Shown here one piece after another: positions 1 through 9,700 of a stretch of 50,691 bases of DNA (the stretch's first letter is position 1; every line of letters starts with the position of its first letter). Source of the DNA: Deltaproteobacteria bacterium. Its GTDB lineage: Bacteria; Desulfobacterota_D; UBA1144; Nemesobacterales; Nemesobacteraceae. Location: NCBI GenBank assembly GCA_029262295.1, contig JAJCZR010000068.1, positions 73,749 to 124,439 on the forward strand, written 5' to 3'. The notes under the pieces are model-generated. The model was given only the letters and a program-made list of their open reading frames with translations. It searched no databases and was not told where the DNA came from. A program made the translations under genes and the position numbers.

Positions 1-1
1 G

Positions 2-274
2 TCTTCAAAAACAGAAGTACAGAATTTAACTAAAGAGAGTATTCCTGATGCAGGCCAGATTGAAGATATGATTGGAGTTCCTTTTTCAAGGGAAGATTTT
101 GAGAGTCATTATTCATACACTTATAGATATATTTATAGAAATACCAAAGATAAAAGTAAATTTTACGGGCTCAGGTTTATACTCCAATTTGATAAAAAGA
201 CCAACCGTATGAAAGAGTTAATTGCAAATATCAGAGGGATTAACATGACTATAGATTTTTCTGATGTATTATGA
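2..274 (+). CDS. 3' end of an unknown protein (partial)
   Basis: The reading frame is already open at base 2 and runs without a stop to TGA at 272-274, so this is the last 90 or so residues of a gene that begins outside the window. The visible part is rich in charged and aromatic residues (YSYTYRYIYR, YGLRFILQFD) and looks like a soluble or exported beta-rich domain. I recognise no family. The ATG at 68 is internal and has no convincing ribosome binding site. The stop lies only 5 bases before the ispE start, so the two genes are probably co-transcribed. Seen: open frame and spacing. Inferred: operon with ispE. Function unknown. Confidence 0.7.
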   Translation, partial: SSKTEVQNLTKESIPDAGQIEDMIGVPFSREDFESHYSYTYRYIYRNTKDKSKFYGLRFILQFDKKTNRMKELIANIRGINMTIDFSDVL

Positions 275-279
275 TCTGA

Positions 280-1152
280 ATGTGCTTTATAAAGCTTTTA
301 TCACCTGCTAAAGTCAACCTGACATTAAATATTCTCGGAACACGCGGGGATGGCTACCACCTTATAAAATCAATATTTCAACCCATAGATCTCTTTGATG
401 AAGTCACAATTAAAGTTGAAGAAGGAGAGGGTGTTGAGCTTAATAGCCTGGGATTAAAAGTCGCAACTGATGAGAGTAACTTGGCCTTCCAGGCTGCAAA
501 GCTATATTTGGAAAAAGCTACAATTGTTAAAAAGGTAGCGATTGATCTTAACAAGAGAATACCAATTGGCTCAGGGCTTGGTGGAGGCAGCGGAAATGCA
601 GCTTCTGTTCTAGTTGGTCTGAATAAACTTTTAAAAAAGCTTGATGACAATCAACTTTTGGAAATTGCAGGAACTATTGGCGCGGATGTTCCTTTCTTTA
701 TAAGATCTGTTACATCACTTGTGGAAGGAATTGGTGAGAAAATAACTTTATTGAGTAATTTCCCTTTGTTTCACTATGTAATACTGTTTCCCAAGATAAA
801 TATTTCAACAAAGAAGGTTTATGAAGAATGGGATCGAAGTTTTAGTGAAACTTCGGATAATGTTGAAATTGAGAAACTAATTAGCCAGTTTGAAAATGAT
901 CAACTTCTTCCACTAAGAAACGACTTAGAGAAACCTGCTTTTAAACTTCACACGGAGCTTCAGTCATTTAAGGAAATATTTTATTCCTTCGATGCAAAAT
1001 CTGTATTGATGTCTGGAAGTGGTTCATCCATATTTGCGGTATTCAGAAAAGAAAGAGAAGCAAACGAAGTTTATGAATATCTAAAAATTTCATCATCTTT
1101 TGATATTTTTCAGGCAAAAGGAATTAAAGGCTGGCACTATCTTTTGGATTGA
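280..1152 (+). CDS. ispE: 4-(cytidine 5'-diphospho)-2-C-methyl-D-erythritol kinase
   Basis: IspE phosphorylates CDP-methylerythritol with ATP in the cytosolic MEP pathway of isoprenoid synthesis. The 290-residue product has the GHMP-kinase features in order: an N-terminal SPAKVNL segment with K11, the glycine-rich ATP loop PIGSGLGGGSGNA from residue 95, the GADVPFF segment with the expected catalytic Asp at 136, and a C-terminal MSGSGSS loop. Length is typical for IspE. The ATG at 280 follows the preceding stop by 5 bases, so translation is probably coupled. A tRNA-Gln gene lies downstream, an order seen in several proteobacteria, where prs then follows; no prs is present here. The family call is secure. 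Confidence 0.97.
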   Translation: MCFIKLLSPAKVNLTLNILGTRGDGYHLIKSIFQPIDLFDEVTIKVEEGEGVELNSLGLKVATDESNLAFQAAKLYLEKATIVKKVAIDLNKRIPIGSGLGGGSGNAASVLVGLNKLLKKLDDNQLLEIAGTIGADVPFFIRSVTSLVEGIGEKITLLSNFPLFHYVILFPKINISTKKVYEEWDRSFSETSDNVEIEKLISQFENDQLLPLRNDLEKPAFKLHTELQSFKEIFYSFDAKSVLMSGSGSSIFAVFRKEREANEVYEYLKISSSFDIFQAKGIKGWHYLLD

Positions 1153-1195
1153 AAAAACATGATGTATTATTCAAGATGCAAGATTACCACATAAT

Positions 1196-1347
1196 CCCCT
1201 CTCCCCAGCTTGGGAGAGGGTTTGGGTGAGGGGGATAAAAGGATTTTTACCTTAATTCCCCTTCCTCTCCAGAGGTGAAGGTCGTGGTGGATGAAGAATG
1301 ATTTTCGGACCCCCATCTAAATCTTCCCCCACAAAGTATGGGGGAAG
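1196..1347. repeat. Cluster of CCCTCTCCC-type palindromic repeats
   Basis: Three palindromic pieces lie between ispE and tRNA-Gln. At 1196-1234, CCTCTCCC and GGGAGAGG form a hairpin followed by a GGGTGAGGGG tail. At 1257-1295 there is a degenerate copy (CCTTCCTCTCC...GGTGAAGGTCG). At 1323-1347, CTTCCCCCA pairs exactly with TGGGGGAAG across a 7-base loop. Related copies lie at 4257-4352. This is a GC-rich dispersed intergenic repeat in AT-rich DNA. It could act as a weak terminator after ispE, but no T-run follows. The rest of 1153-1420 holds no gene; a degenerate TTCAAGATGCAAGAT motif is at 1170-1184. Confidence 0.75.
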
Positions 1348-1420
1348 AGATTATTGTTGATTTAGTTTTAAACCCAATTGCCATAAATAAAAAAAATGTT
1401 AATCTAAATTCTCTATATTT

Positions 1421-1494
1421 TGGGCCGTAGTATAATGGCAGTACAGCAGGTTTTGGTCCTGTTGGTGAGGGTTCGACTCCTTCCGGCCCAGCCA
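1421..1494 (+). tRNA. tRNA-Gln (anticodon TTG)
   Basis: A complete cloverleaf can be folded by hand. The acceptor arm TGGGCCG pairs with CGGCCCA, the anticodon stem is GCAGG/CCTGT with loop TTTTGGT giving anticodon TTG at 1453-1455, and the T arm is GAGGG-TTCGACT-CCTTC. The discriminator is G and the CCA end is encoded (1492-1494). The U1-A72 pair is typical of bacterial tRNA-Gln. It reads CAA, and CAG by wobble. The position just after ispE matches other proteobacteria. No terminator is visible downstream. Confidence 0.97.
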
Positions 1495-1512
1495 AAATTC
1501 CTTAGAAAGTTT

Positions 1513-1932
1513 TTACCCCGGTTTATAAGTTTGCACTACAACTAGCTGTGGGTTTGCAGGATTGTTTGAAAAAAAGAGTGTGACTTCAGTATTATTTTTA
1601 TTCCAGATCGTAACCTTATTTTTTTCTTCGTCTTCAAAAGTATCTTTAGTGGGCTCAACTTCAAGATCTTCATTCCACTTCTTCAAAAGCGTAGAAAAAT
1701 AAAGTTCGTATTGTTTGAAAAGATTTTCCTGAAATTTGTAGCCAGTGGAAATCATCACAAGGCTATCATTGTAAAGTCCATAAGTTTCTTCCCTTTCAGG
1801 TTGAAAATCAGCGCTTGCAGAGTAGTGATATGTTATTTCATCCAGATCTGTTTGTTCATTTTTGCTGGTTTCGTGTGGATCTCCAAAATTTTCTATTAAA
1901 TCTTCTTTTTTTAAACCCCAAAATTCTTTCAT
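1513..1932 (-). CDS. Hypothetical protein, 139 aa
   Basis: No family is recognised. The product is acidic, has no signal peptide or membrane segment, and begins MKEFWGLKKEDLIENFGDP, which resembles the start of small lipoprotein-type repeat domains that sense a ratio or slope, but this is only a resemblance. The start is well supported: a GTAAGGAG Shine-Dalgarno sequence lies about 9 bases before the ATG. The gene is convergent with tRNA-Gln and divergent from the helicase gene. Seen: intact frame, good ribosome binding site, TAA stop. Function not assignable. Confidence 0.75.
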   Translation of the reverse strand: MKEFWGLKKEDLIENFGDPHETSKNEQTDLDEITYHYSASADFQPEREETYGLYNDSLVMISTGYKFQENLFKQYELYFSTLLKKWNEDLEVEPTKDTFEDEEKNKVTIWNKNNTEVTLFFSNNPANPQLVVVQTYKPG

Positions 1933-2006
1933 TAATAAAACTCCTTACCTGTAATACTTTCTATTCTAGTTAATTCAGAAGATTATACCTAATAAGTGTA
2001 AATTGG

Positions 2007-4235
2007 ATGAATTTAGTGTTATTTGGTGATGAAATTAAATCTGCTTTGGCTAAGATATATGAAATGTCATTAAATTTCACAGATGGTTTAAATCCCACAC
2101 AAATAGATTCAGTTAAACATGGAGATGGTCCGCTTTTAATTTTGGCAGGCGCAGGTTCGGGAAAGACAAGAACAATTACACACCGTATTGCTTATTTAGT
2201 GAACGAAAAGGGTATCCCGCCTTTTAATATTCTTGCCGTTACATTCACAAACAAAGCTGCAAGCGAGATGAAGGAGCGTGTTGGAAAGCTCATAGATTCA
2301 AATGTAAAAGGGCTTTGGATCGGCACATTTCATTCAATTTGCCTGCGTATTCTTAAAAGAGATATTGATTTTCTTGATGGGTACGACAGAAGGTTTGTTA
2401 TTTATGATGATCAGGATCAGTTGAAAGTAATAAAGGACTGTCTTAAAGAACTTGATTATAGCGATAAACTGTTTCCGCCTCGATCTATAAGGGGAAAGAT
2501 CGACAGATTTAAGAACAGCGGTGGTACAAATTTCGAGAGTTTTGAGAGTGATTTTTTTGATGAAAGATTAAATAATATATTTGAGTATTATCAAAAAGAA
2601 CTCGCAAGACAGAATGCACTTGATTTTACTGACCTTTTAAAGATTGCTGTGGAGCTACTAGAGAAAAATAAACAAGTACTTTCCTACTATCAAAGAATTT
2701 TTCAGCATATTCTTGTTGATGAATACCAGGACACAAACTATCTTCAATATAAATTTATAAAGCTTCTTTCCGGGGAGCAGCGAAACCTTTTTGTTGTTGG
2801 TGACGATTATCAGTCGATCTATGGTTGGAGAGGGGCTGATATTAACAACATTCTTAATTTTGAAAAGGATTTTTCAGATACAAGGGTTATTAAGCTCGAT
2901 CAGAATTATCGTTCCACGCAAAATATACTTGGCGCCGCAAATGAGCTTATTAAAAACAATGTAGACAGAAAAGATAAGACTCTTTGGACTGATAATACTG
3001 AAGGTGAGCTAATTGATTATCTTGAATCTGATAACGAAATAGATGAGGCCAGGTTCGTTATTTCAGAGATTGAAGAACTTTGTGATTCTGACGATTACTC
3101 ATACAACGATGTTGCAATATTTTATAGGACAAATAACCAGTCAAAATCCATAGAAGACCAGCTTATAAGAAACAACATCCCATACTCAATTGTGGGCGGA
3201 GTTGGTTTTTATCAGAGAGCTGAAATTAAAGATCTGATTGCTTATCTGAAAGTGCTTTTGAATCCGAGGGATGATTTAAGTCTGAAAAGAATAATAAATG
3301 TTCCCGCAAGAGGGATTGGAAAGGCAACTGTCGAAGCTTTATCACAGATAGCAAAGGAAAATGGAGTCAGCCTTTATGAAGCATTAAACAAAGCAGCTGA
3401 GGAAGATTCACTTTCCAACAGGGCATCTTCAAAACTCTCTAAGTTTAATAAGGAAATACTTTTGCAACTTGCTGAAATGGTCTCAAATGATGCGAGCCCT
3501 AAAGACATTATTGAAGAGCTTCTTAGTCTCACTGAGTATATGGATTACATCGAGCTTGAAGACGATCGAATCAAAAACGTGAGTGAGCTTGTAAACCTTG
3601 CATCTGAGTTTGAAAAAGATGAAGGCGGCGCAACTCTTGAAGAGTTTTTAGACTGGATTTCCCTTGCAAGCGATTTTGACAAGTTCGACAAGAATGCTGC
3701 AAAAGTAACTTTAATGACTATACATACCTCAAAGGGACTTGAGTTCCCAATTGTATTTATGATTGGAATGGAAGAGCGCCTTTTTCCCCACATTCGATCT
3801 TATGGTGATAATAAACAACTAGAAGAAGAAAGAAGGCTTTGCTACGTTGGAATAACAAGAGCAAAGAAGAAGCTCTACCTTACAAGTGCTTGCACGAGAA
3901 GGCACTTTGGTACATCACAGGGTGCTATTCCTTCCAGGTTTTTGGGTGAGATACCAACTGAGTTTATTAATGACAGAAACTCTCATCGTTATCAAAAGAT
4001 GGATAATGAGAGTTTGAAAAAATTAGTCTCAAAAAAACCTAAAAGTAAAAGCACACTAAAATCAACTTCGAATAACGGCGGCAATGACAAATTCAAATTC
4101 GGGCAGGGAGTCAATCATCCTAAATTTGGAAGGGGAGTTGTGAAAAAAGTTGATGGAAACGGCGATGATGCAAAAGTGACTGCCGTCTTTCCAAGATTCG
4201 GTTCCAAGACAATTCTGGCTAGTTTTTTGGAATAA
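2007..4235 (+). CDS. pcrA: ATP-dependent DNA helicase, UvrD/PcrA/Rep type
   Basis: A superfamily 1A 3'-5' DNA helicase that unwinds DNA in repair and at stalled forks. The helicase motifs are in order: Walker A GAGSGKT at residues 48-54, TFTNKAASEM, DEYQDTN from residue 238, GDDYQSIYGWRGAD, LDQNYRS, TIHTSKGLEFP and CYVGITRAKKKLYL. The C-terminal tail ends in a short KFGRGVVKKVDG domain as in PcrA. At 742 residues the length is normal. The start is uncertain: ATG 2007 lacks a clear ribosome binding site, and ATG 2064 (MSLNFTDGLNPTQ) matches the usual family N-terminus better. Family certain; naming between pcrA and uvrD is less so. Confidence 0.95.
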   Translation: MNLVLFGDEIKSALAKIYEMSLNFTDGLNPTQIDSVKHGDGPLLILAGAGSGKTRTITHRIAYLVNEKGIPPFNILAVTFTNKAASEMKERVGKLIDSNVKGLWIGTFHSICLRILKRDIDFLDGYDRRFVIYDDQDQLKVIKDCLKELDYSDKLFPPRSIRGKIDRFKNSGGTNFESFESDFFDERLNNIFEYYQKELARQNALDFTDLLKIAVELLEKNKQVLSYYQRIFQHILVDEYQDTNYLQYKFIKLLSGEQRNLFVVGDDYQSIYGWRGADINNILNFEKDFSDTRVIKLDQNYRSTQNILGAANELIKNNVDRKDKTLWTDNTEGELIDYLESDNEIDEARFVISEIEELCDSDDYSYNDVAIFYRTNNQSKSIEDQLIRNNIPYSIVGGVGFYQRAEIKDLIAYLKVLLNPRDDLSLKRIINVPARGIGKATVEALSQIAKENGVSLYEALNKAAEEDSLSNRASSKLSKFNKEILLQLAEMVSNDASPKDIIEELLSLTEYMDYIELEDDRIKNVSELVNLASEFEKDEGGATLEEFLDWISLASDFDKFDKNAAKVTLMTIHTSKGLEFPIVFMIGMEERLFPHIRSYGDNKQLEEERRLCYVGITRAKKKLYLTSACTRRHFGTSQGAIPSRFLGEIPTEFINDRNSHRYQKMDNESLKKLVSKKPKSKSTLKSTSNNGGNDKFKFGQGVNHPKFGRGVVKKVDGNGDDAKVTAVFPRFGSKTILASFLE

Positions 4236-4256
4236 GTTTTAAGTCATCCCGTACAT

Positions 4257-4352
4257 TAAGCTCCTTCTCCCATACAAACATGGGAGAAGGATAAAGGATG
4301 AGGGTCCAAAATTATCCCCCTCACCCTAGCCCTCTCCCACGTTGGGGAGAGG
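4257..4352. repeat. Pair of CCCTCTCCC-type palindromes
   Basis: Two further copies of the repeat family seen at 1196-1347. CCTTCTCCCAT (4263-4273) pairs exactly with ATGGGAGAAGG (4280-4290), an 11-bp stem with a 6-base loop. CCTCTCCC (4331-4338) pairs with GGGAGAGG (4345-4352) and is preceded by CCCCCTCACCC. They lie just after the helicase stop and may slow or end transcription, but there is no T-tract, so a terminator role is only possible. Confidence 0.75.
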
Positions 4353-4442
4353 AGAGTATAATTCTTTTCTTCTCAATAAAATAAAGTTATCTAGGGTAAA
4401 TATAGTATAATTTTAGTAATAAAATTAATGGGGAGGAATAAA

Positions 4443-4973
4443 ATGAGAAATACTTTTATTGCTGTATTTTGCTTATTATTAATTGGTTGTTTTGCAAATG
4501 CAGGTGATGAGAAACAATATCACCATTTAACACCCTACAAAGGAACACCAGAGTTTGAGAAGATGAAAACCCTTGTGGGCACCTGGAAGGGCACAACCAA
4601 GATGGGTGAAAACGAAAAGGAGATTACTGTTACGTATAATACAGCTTCAGCAGATAGTGTGATTGTTGAAAGAATGTTTCCGGGAACTCCCGAAGAGATG
4701 GTTTCCATCTATTATGATAAAGATAGTAAGCTGTCAATGACTCATTACTGTGCACTGAAGAACCAGCCACATATGACACTTACTGATTCGAAATATAATA
4801 GAATTGATTTAGCATTTTCAGGTGGCAGCAATTTCGATCATAAAAAAGATCCATACATGCACTCTTTATCAATAGATTTTGTAGATAAAAATAATATTGT
4901 TCACAACTGGACAATGTATGATAAGGGCGAAGAAAACCATGCAAGTACATTTAAACTTTCAAGGGTTAATTGA
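4443..4973 (+). CDS. Exported DUF1579-like protein, possible lipoprotein
   Basis: A 176-residue exported protein. The N-terminus is a short basic segment and a hydrophobic stretch ending LLLIGC-FANAG. LIGC fits a lipobox, while ANA-G would fit signal peptidase I, so the anchoring is undecided. The mature part contains KTLVGTWKGTTKM and the beta-rich pattern of the DUF1579 family (lipocalin-like, function unknown). ATG 4443 is chosen because GGGGAGGA lies 6-12 bases upstream; the in-frame ATG at 4428 would precede that site. It converges on selO with a 13-base gap and no terminator. Family call from motif pattern, moderate confidence. Confidence 0.8.
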   Translation: MRNTFIAVFCLLLIGCFANAGDEKQYHHLTPYKGTPEFEKMKTLVGTWKGTTKMGENEKEITVTYNTASADSVIVERMFPGTPEEMVSIYYDKDSKLSMTHYCALKNQPHMTLTDSKYNRIDLAFSGGSNFDHKKDPYMHSLSIDFVDKNNIVHNWTMYDKGEENHASTFKLSRVN

Positions 4974-4986
4974 TTTCATAAGAATA

Positions 4987-6459
4987 TTAAGACGAACAAC
5001 TAATCACCAAATCTTTAGCCCAATCAGGTGATTCAATTGCTAACTCTTCATGTTCTGGCTGTTCATCAAAAGGATTTTTAAATATTTTTCTTATTCTGTC
5101 AATCTCATCATAATTTTTATTATCTTCTGCTTCCCTTATTACCTGCTCACAAATATAGTTTCTGAGAATATATTTAGGATTAACGGAATCCATTAAATCT
5201 TTTCTTTCATTATCTCCAAGAGTTTCTTTTTTTAATCTTTCCCTATATTTTTCAAACCACTCACTTAGATCCGGACTTGTAACACTTAGCTTTTTTAAAT
5301 ACTGATCTTCAGCTTTATTTTTTACCTTTTTGAAATTAGACAGTTTTCTGAAAAAGACTGTGTAATCAATCTCAAACTTCTCCAGAATTTCCAGAGTATT
5401 ATCTATAAATTTTCTGTCTTTTTCAACCTGTTTTTGAAAACCAAATTTTTTAAACATTAAGTCATAGTAAGAGTTGAAATAAACATTTTTATATGTTTCA
5501 AGGGCCTCAACTCCCTCATCGCTGCTAATTACTGTTTGAAGTGCCTGGACTAATTTGCCAAGGTTCCAGTAGCCGATCGAAGGTTGATTCTGATAGCTAT
5601 ACCTGCCAAAGTGATCCGAATGATTGGGAATATATTCCTGTTTAAACTCTTCCACAAAGCCATAGGGTCCGTAGTCCAAAGTTAAACTTGTAATAGACAT
5701 ATTATCAGTGTTCATTACGCCGTGTGTAAAACCAAATACCTGCCATTTGGCAATTAACTCGGCAGTTCTTTCCGCAACTTTTATAATAAAAAGTTTGTAT
5801 TTGTTGTCCTCTTTTTTAATTTCAATAAAATTATTTTCAATTACATAATCTGCCAATATCTTTATATTTTCATAATCTTTGTCATAGTAAAAAGCCTCAA
5901 ATGAACCGAAGCGGACATGTGTCTCAGCCATTCGGATTAAAGACGCCCCGGGTTCACTTTTTTCCCTCTCCACTTTGTCTTCGTTGCCAATAATGCAAAG
6001 CGCCCTTGTTGTAGGAATACCGAGGCTAAACATTGCCTCGCTGCAAAGATATTCCCTTATTGTCGATCTCATGACAGCCCTTCCATCAAATTGCCTCGAG
6101 AACCTTGTTCTTCCGCTTCCTTTTAAATGAAGATCATATTTTTTATTTTTTTTATTTCTGACTTCTCCGAGCAATATTGCCCTTCCATCTCCGATATTGG
6201 GGTTATAAACTCCAAACTGATGGCCTGTGTAGTACATAGCTATTGGGTTTGATCCCGGGATACCCAGGTTTCCACTTAGATATTCTGCGATCTTCGGGTT
6301 TTCTTTTTCACTCGTGCACAGATCAATTAAGTTTGCACAATCCTGATTGAAAGCGGCTAAAAATGGATTTTTAACCGCAGTCGGTTTAACTTCTTGATAG
6401 AAATTGTCAGGCAATTGTGAATAAGTATTGTCAAAATTAAGTTTATCGATTTTGTTCAC
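4987..6459 (-). CDS. selO: Protein adenylyltransferase SelO (YdiU/UPF0061 family)
   Basis: SelO is a pseudokinase-fold enzyme that transfers AMP from ATP to Ser, Thr or Tyr of target proteins and is linked to redox stress. The 490-residue product shows YTGHQFGVYNPNIGDGRA, HLKGSGRTRFSR with K113, HGVMNTDN with D252 and N253, and DYGPYG with D262 in the position of a kinase DFG. These match the characterised bacterial SelO active site. The C-terminus is SCSS, with an ordinary Cys codon (TGT) where animal SelO has selenocysteine. Start is GTG with no clear ribosome binding site; only 22 bases separate it from the divergent DUF2103 gene. Confidence 0.95.
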   Translation of the reverse strand: MNKIDKLNFDNTYSQLPDNFYQEVKPTAVKNPFLAAFNQDCANLIDLCTSEKENPKIAEYLSGNLGIPGSNPIAMYYTGHQFGVYNPNIGDGRAILLGEVRNKKNKKYDLHLKGSGRTRFSRQFDGRAVMRSTIREYLCSEAMFSLGIPTTRALCIIGNEDKVEREKSEPGASLIRMAETHVRFGSFEAFYYDKDYENIKILADYVIENNFIEIKKEDNKYKLFIIKVAERTAELIAKWQVFGFTHGVMNTDNMSITSLTLDYGPYGFVEEFKQEYIPNHSDHFGRYSYQNQPSIGYWNLGKLVQALQTVISSDEGVEALETYKNVYFNSYYDLMFKKFGFQKQVEKDRKFIDNTLEILEKFEIDYTVFFRKLSNFKKVKNKAEDQYLKKLSVTSPDLSEWFEKYRERLKKETLGDNERKDLMDSVNPKYILRNYICEQVIREAEDNKNYDEIDRIRKIFKNPFDEQPEHEELAIESPDWAKDLVISCSS

Positions 6460-6481
6460 ATAGAAAAGTTAACCAAACATT

Positions 6482-6763
6482 ATGAAATATAGAAAAAACA
6501 AAATAAAAAGAGAACACGGAATCATTAAAGGACTTAAGAAGTTTTTAGAAAAAAATATTTCCGACCTTGATTATGTGACAGGAATTATTCCAGGTGAGAT
6601 CACAGTTGGTAATGCTACAGGAGAAAATCTGGTTGTAAGATATAAATACAGTACGGTTAGCGGAGCAAAACTTCTAGCAAGGAGCGGAAATTCAGTGCAG
6701 GAAGTGTTTGTTATAACAAGTGAAGCCGACAAGCTCGAAGAAGCGATTGAATCTTTAGGCTAG
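6482..6763 (+). CDS. DUF2103 protein, predicted metal-binding
   Basis: A 93-residue protein that begins MKYRKNKIKREHGIIKGLKKFLE and ends with a KLLARSGNSVQEVFVIT segment. This pattern matches DUF2103, a small family annotated as predicted metal-binding, with the REH segment near the N-terminus as the candidate ligand region. Biochemical function is unknown. No ribosome binding site is visible before ATG 6482, and the divergent selO start is 22 bases away, so one or both messages may have very short leaders. The 3' end overlaps the 3' end of dnaE by 9 bases on the opposite strand. Family call from memory of the pattern; moderate. Confidence 0.75.
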   Translation: MKYRKNKIKREHGIIKGLKKFLEKNISDLDYVTGIIPGEITVGNATGENLVVRYKYSTVSGAKLLARSGNSVQEVFVITSEADKLEEAIESLG

Positions 6764-9700
6764 GCTTACAACATTCTCTCCTAAAAGGTTTTCCACATTT
6801 TTTATAAAATTATCCTCTATTTCCACTTTGCAGTTTCCGACTTCCACAACTGAAATAGCTTCATCTGTGTTAAGCTGAAGTACCACTGTCGATTCACCTG
6901 GAAATTTTTCAAGTATTTCTTTCAGGGTTTCGAGTTTCTCAGGATTTGCATGACACTGCTTTACTTTTATTTGAATTGAAGAATTAGCCCTCATCTGCCG
7001 AAGAGAAAATATATCTGTTACCTTTATCTTTACTTTATCTTCGTTTCTTTCCGCAATGCCTTTCACAATTATCGGCTCTATTTTTTGTTCAAGGATTGCC
7101 ATAGATTTTCTGAGAGTATCGTTGAAAATTACACCTTCAATAAAACCATTTAGATCTTCAAGTACGAGATTGGCCAAAATTCCGTTGCCCCGTTTTGTGT
7201 GTTTAATATCGAGTGATCTTACAACTCCTGCAATAGCTACCGTTGCTTTGTCTCTTACAGTATTAATTGATTCGGAGTCGACTTTGGAAGTATATTTTTT
7301 TAGTTCATTTGCATATTTTCTCATGGGATGGGTCGACACATAAAAACCTAGCACATCAAGTTCATTTGAAAGGATTGTTTGTTCATCCCAGTTTTCCACA
7401 TCTTCAAGCACAGGGGCAGAAACGGATTCTGAGATTTCAAAAAGTGCATGCTGCCCTTCAACATCACTTTTTTGTTTAAGCGAACTGTAGGAAATAAGGT
7501 TATCCAAGGATTCAAAAAGTTGGGCTCTGTTAATATTAATTGAATCAAAAGCCCCGCATCTTATAAGGCTTTCGAGTGTTCTTCTGTTGAGCTTTCTTGA
7601 TTCTATCCTGGTACAAAAATCAAAAACAGTCTCAAATTTACCTTCTTCATCCCTTGTTGTGAGGATCGCTTCAACTGTGCCTTCTCCTACATTTTTAATA
7701 GCTGAAAGGCCAAACCTTATTTTTCCATCGGCAGGTGTAAAGCCAGACATACTCACATTTGCATCAGGTGCGAGCACTTCAATTCCATGTTTTCTGCATT
7801 CTGTAATACTTGAGATTACCTTGTCTGTGTTGTTAGCCTCAACTGTCATAAGTGCGGCCATAAACTCAGCGGGATAATGAGTTTTTAGATAAGCAGTCTG
7901 ATAAGTGATAAGAGCGTAAGCTGTGCTGTGAGATTTATTAAAAGAGTACTCGGCAAACTTTTCCATTGTATCAAAAAGTTCTTTTGCTTTTTTATCATCA
8001 ATCCTATTTTCTTTTGCACCAGAGAGAAAACGTTTGCGCTGAGCTTTCATTTCCGCAGGCTTCTTCTTTCCCATAGCCCTTCTGAGAAGATCGGCTTCCC
8101 CAAGGCTGTAGCCTGCAATTTCACTTGCAGTTTTCATTATCTGTTCCTGATAAACAAAAAGTCCATAAGTGTCACTTAAAATCTCTTTTAGTTTTGGATG
8201 CGGAAAAACTACTTTTTTACCGTGCTTTCTGTCAATAAACTGGTCTACCATACCACTATCAAGCGGACCTGGTCTGTAAAGTGCCAAAACTGCCACAATA
8301 TCTTCAAACTTTGTGGGCTGAAGGCGGGCCAGCAGGTCTTTCATTCCGGAAGACTCAATCTGAAAAACCCCTCTTGTAAGTCCATTGGTTAGCAGCTTAT
8401 AAACTTCTTTATCATCAAGCGGTATTTTGTTGATATTAAATTTCTCACCGCCATTTTGGTGGTTCTTCCAGATATGTTTAACAGCTTTATCTATTACAGT
8501 AAGTGTTTTTAGCCCTAAAAAATCAAACTTTACATAACCAAGTTTTTCAATGCAGTTCATATCAAACTGGGTTACAGTTTCATCTTTGCTTCCTCTGTAA
8601 AGTGGTATGTAATCCGCGATAGGCTCATTTGCTATTACCACTCCTGCAGCATGGGTTGAAGAGTGGCGCACCATATTTTCAAGAGGTTTTGCGAGTTCAA
8701 TAAGTTCTTGAAGGTCTTTAGAGTTTTTAATAAGCTCTTTTATTTCCTTAACCTGCTCAATCGCTTCATTAATGCTAAAAACCTTTCCCCTGAAAGATGG
8801 AATCAGCTTTGAGACTTTATCAACTTCGGCGTAAGGAATTCCAAGCACCCTTCCAACATCTTTCACAACTGCCTTTGCCGACATTGTTCCAAATGTGCCG
8901 ATCTGGGCTACTTTATCTTTGCCATATTTTTCTGTTACATACCTTATAACTTCGTCTCTACCTTCTGTGCAGAAATCCACATCAATATCAGGCATGCTTA
9001 CCCTTTCCGGGTTTAAAAATCTCTCAAATATTAGGTTGTAAGGAATGGGGTCAACTTCTGTAATTCCAAGAGCATAAGCGACAAGGCTTCCTGCAGCACT
9101 ACCCCTGCCGGGCCCAACTGGTATTCCGTTTTTCTTGGCATAATAGATAAAATCGGAAACAACGAGAAAATATCCGGAAAAACCCATATCACAGATAATC
9201 TTTAGTTCAGTTTCAAGCCTTTCCCTGTAGGTTTGAAATTCACTTTCTGGTATTTCATTTTCTTTTAATTTTTCTTCAAGGGTTTTTCTTGAAAGGTCAC
9301 ACATAAACTCATCAAGTGATCTTCCATCGGGAGGAATAAATTCAGGGAATTTGTATCCATTTGTTTTAAATTCAAAACTGCATCTTTCCGCAATTTTTAA
9401 AGTTTGCTCTATAGCATCATCGAATCCGGTGAGATCATTTTTCATCTGCTCCCTGGATTTTACAAAAAAATCATCGCCATTAAACCTGAACCTTTTTTCT
9501 TCTTTTACGGATGAGCCGGTTTGTATACATAAAAGTGCGTCATGCGGTTTGGCATCTTCTCTTTTAAGAAAATGACAGTCATTTGTGGCAACAAGCGGAA
9601 TATTTAGCTTCTTACCAATATCTTTTAGTTTTCCGTTAATCAGATTTTGTTCTCTTAATCCTGTTGCCTGTACTTCAAGGTAGTATCTGTCACCAAATAT

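Noticed and set aside
1247-1495. 82-residue minus-strand ORF beginning MAGPEGVEPSPTGPKPAVLPL
   Set aside because: It is the antisense reading of the tRNA-Gln gene, a classic false gene, and extends only into repeat DNA.
4987-4998. Possible selenocysteine at the SelO C-terminus
   Set aside because: The residue in SCSS is coded by TGT, an ordinary Cys codon; no in-frame TGA is read through.
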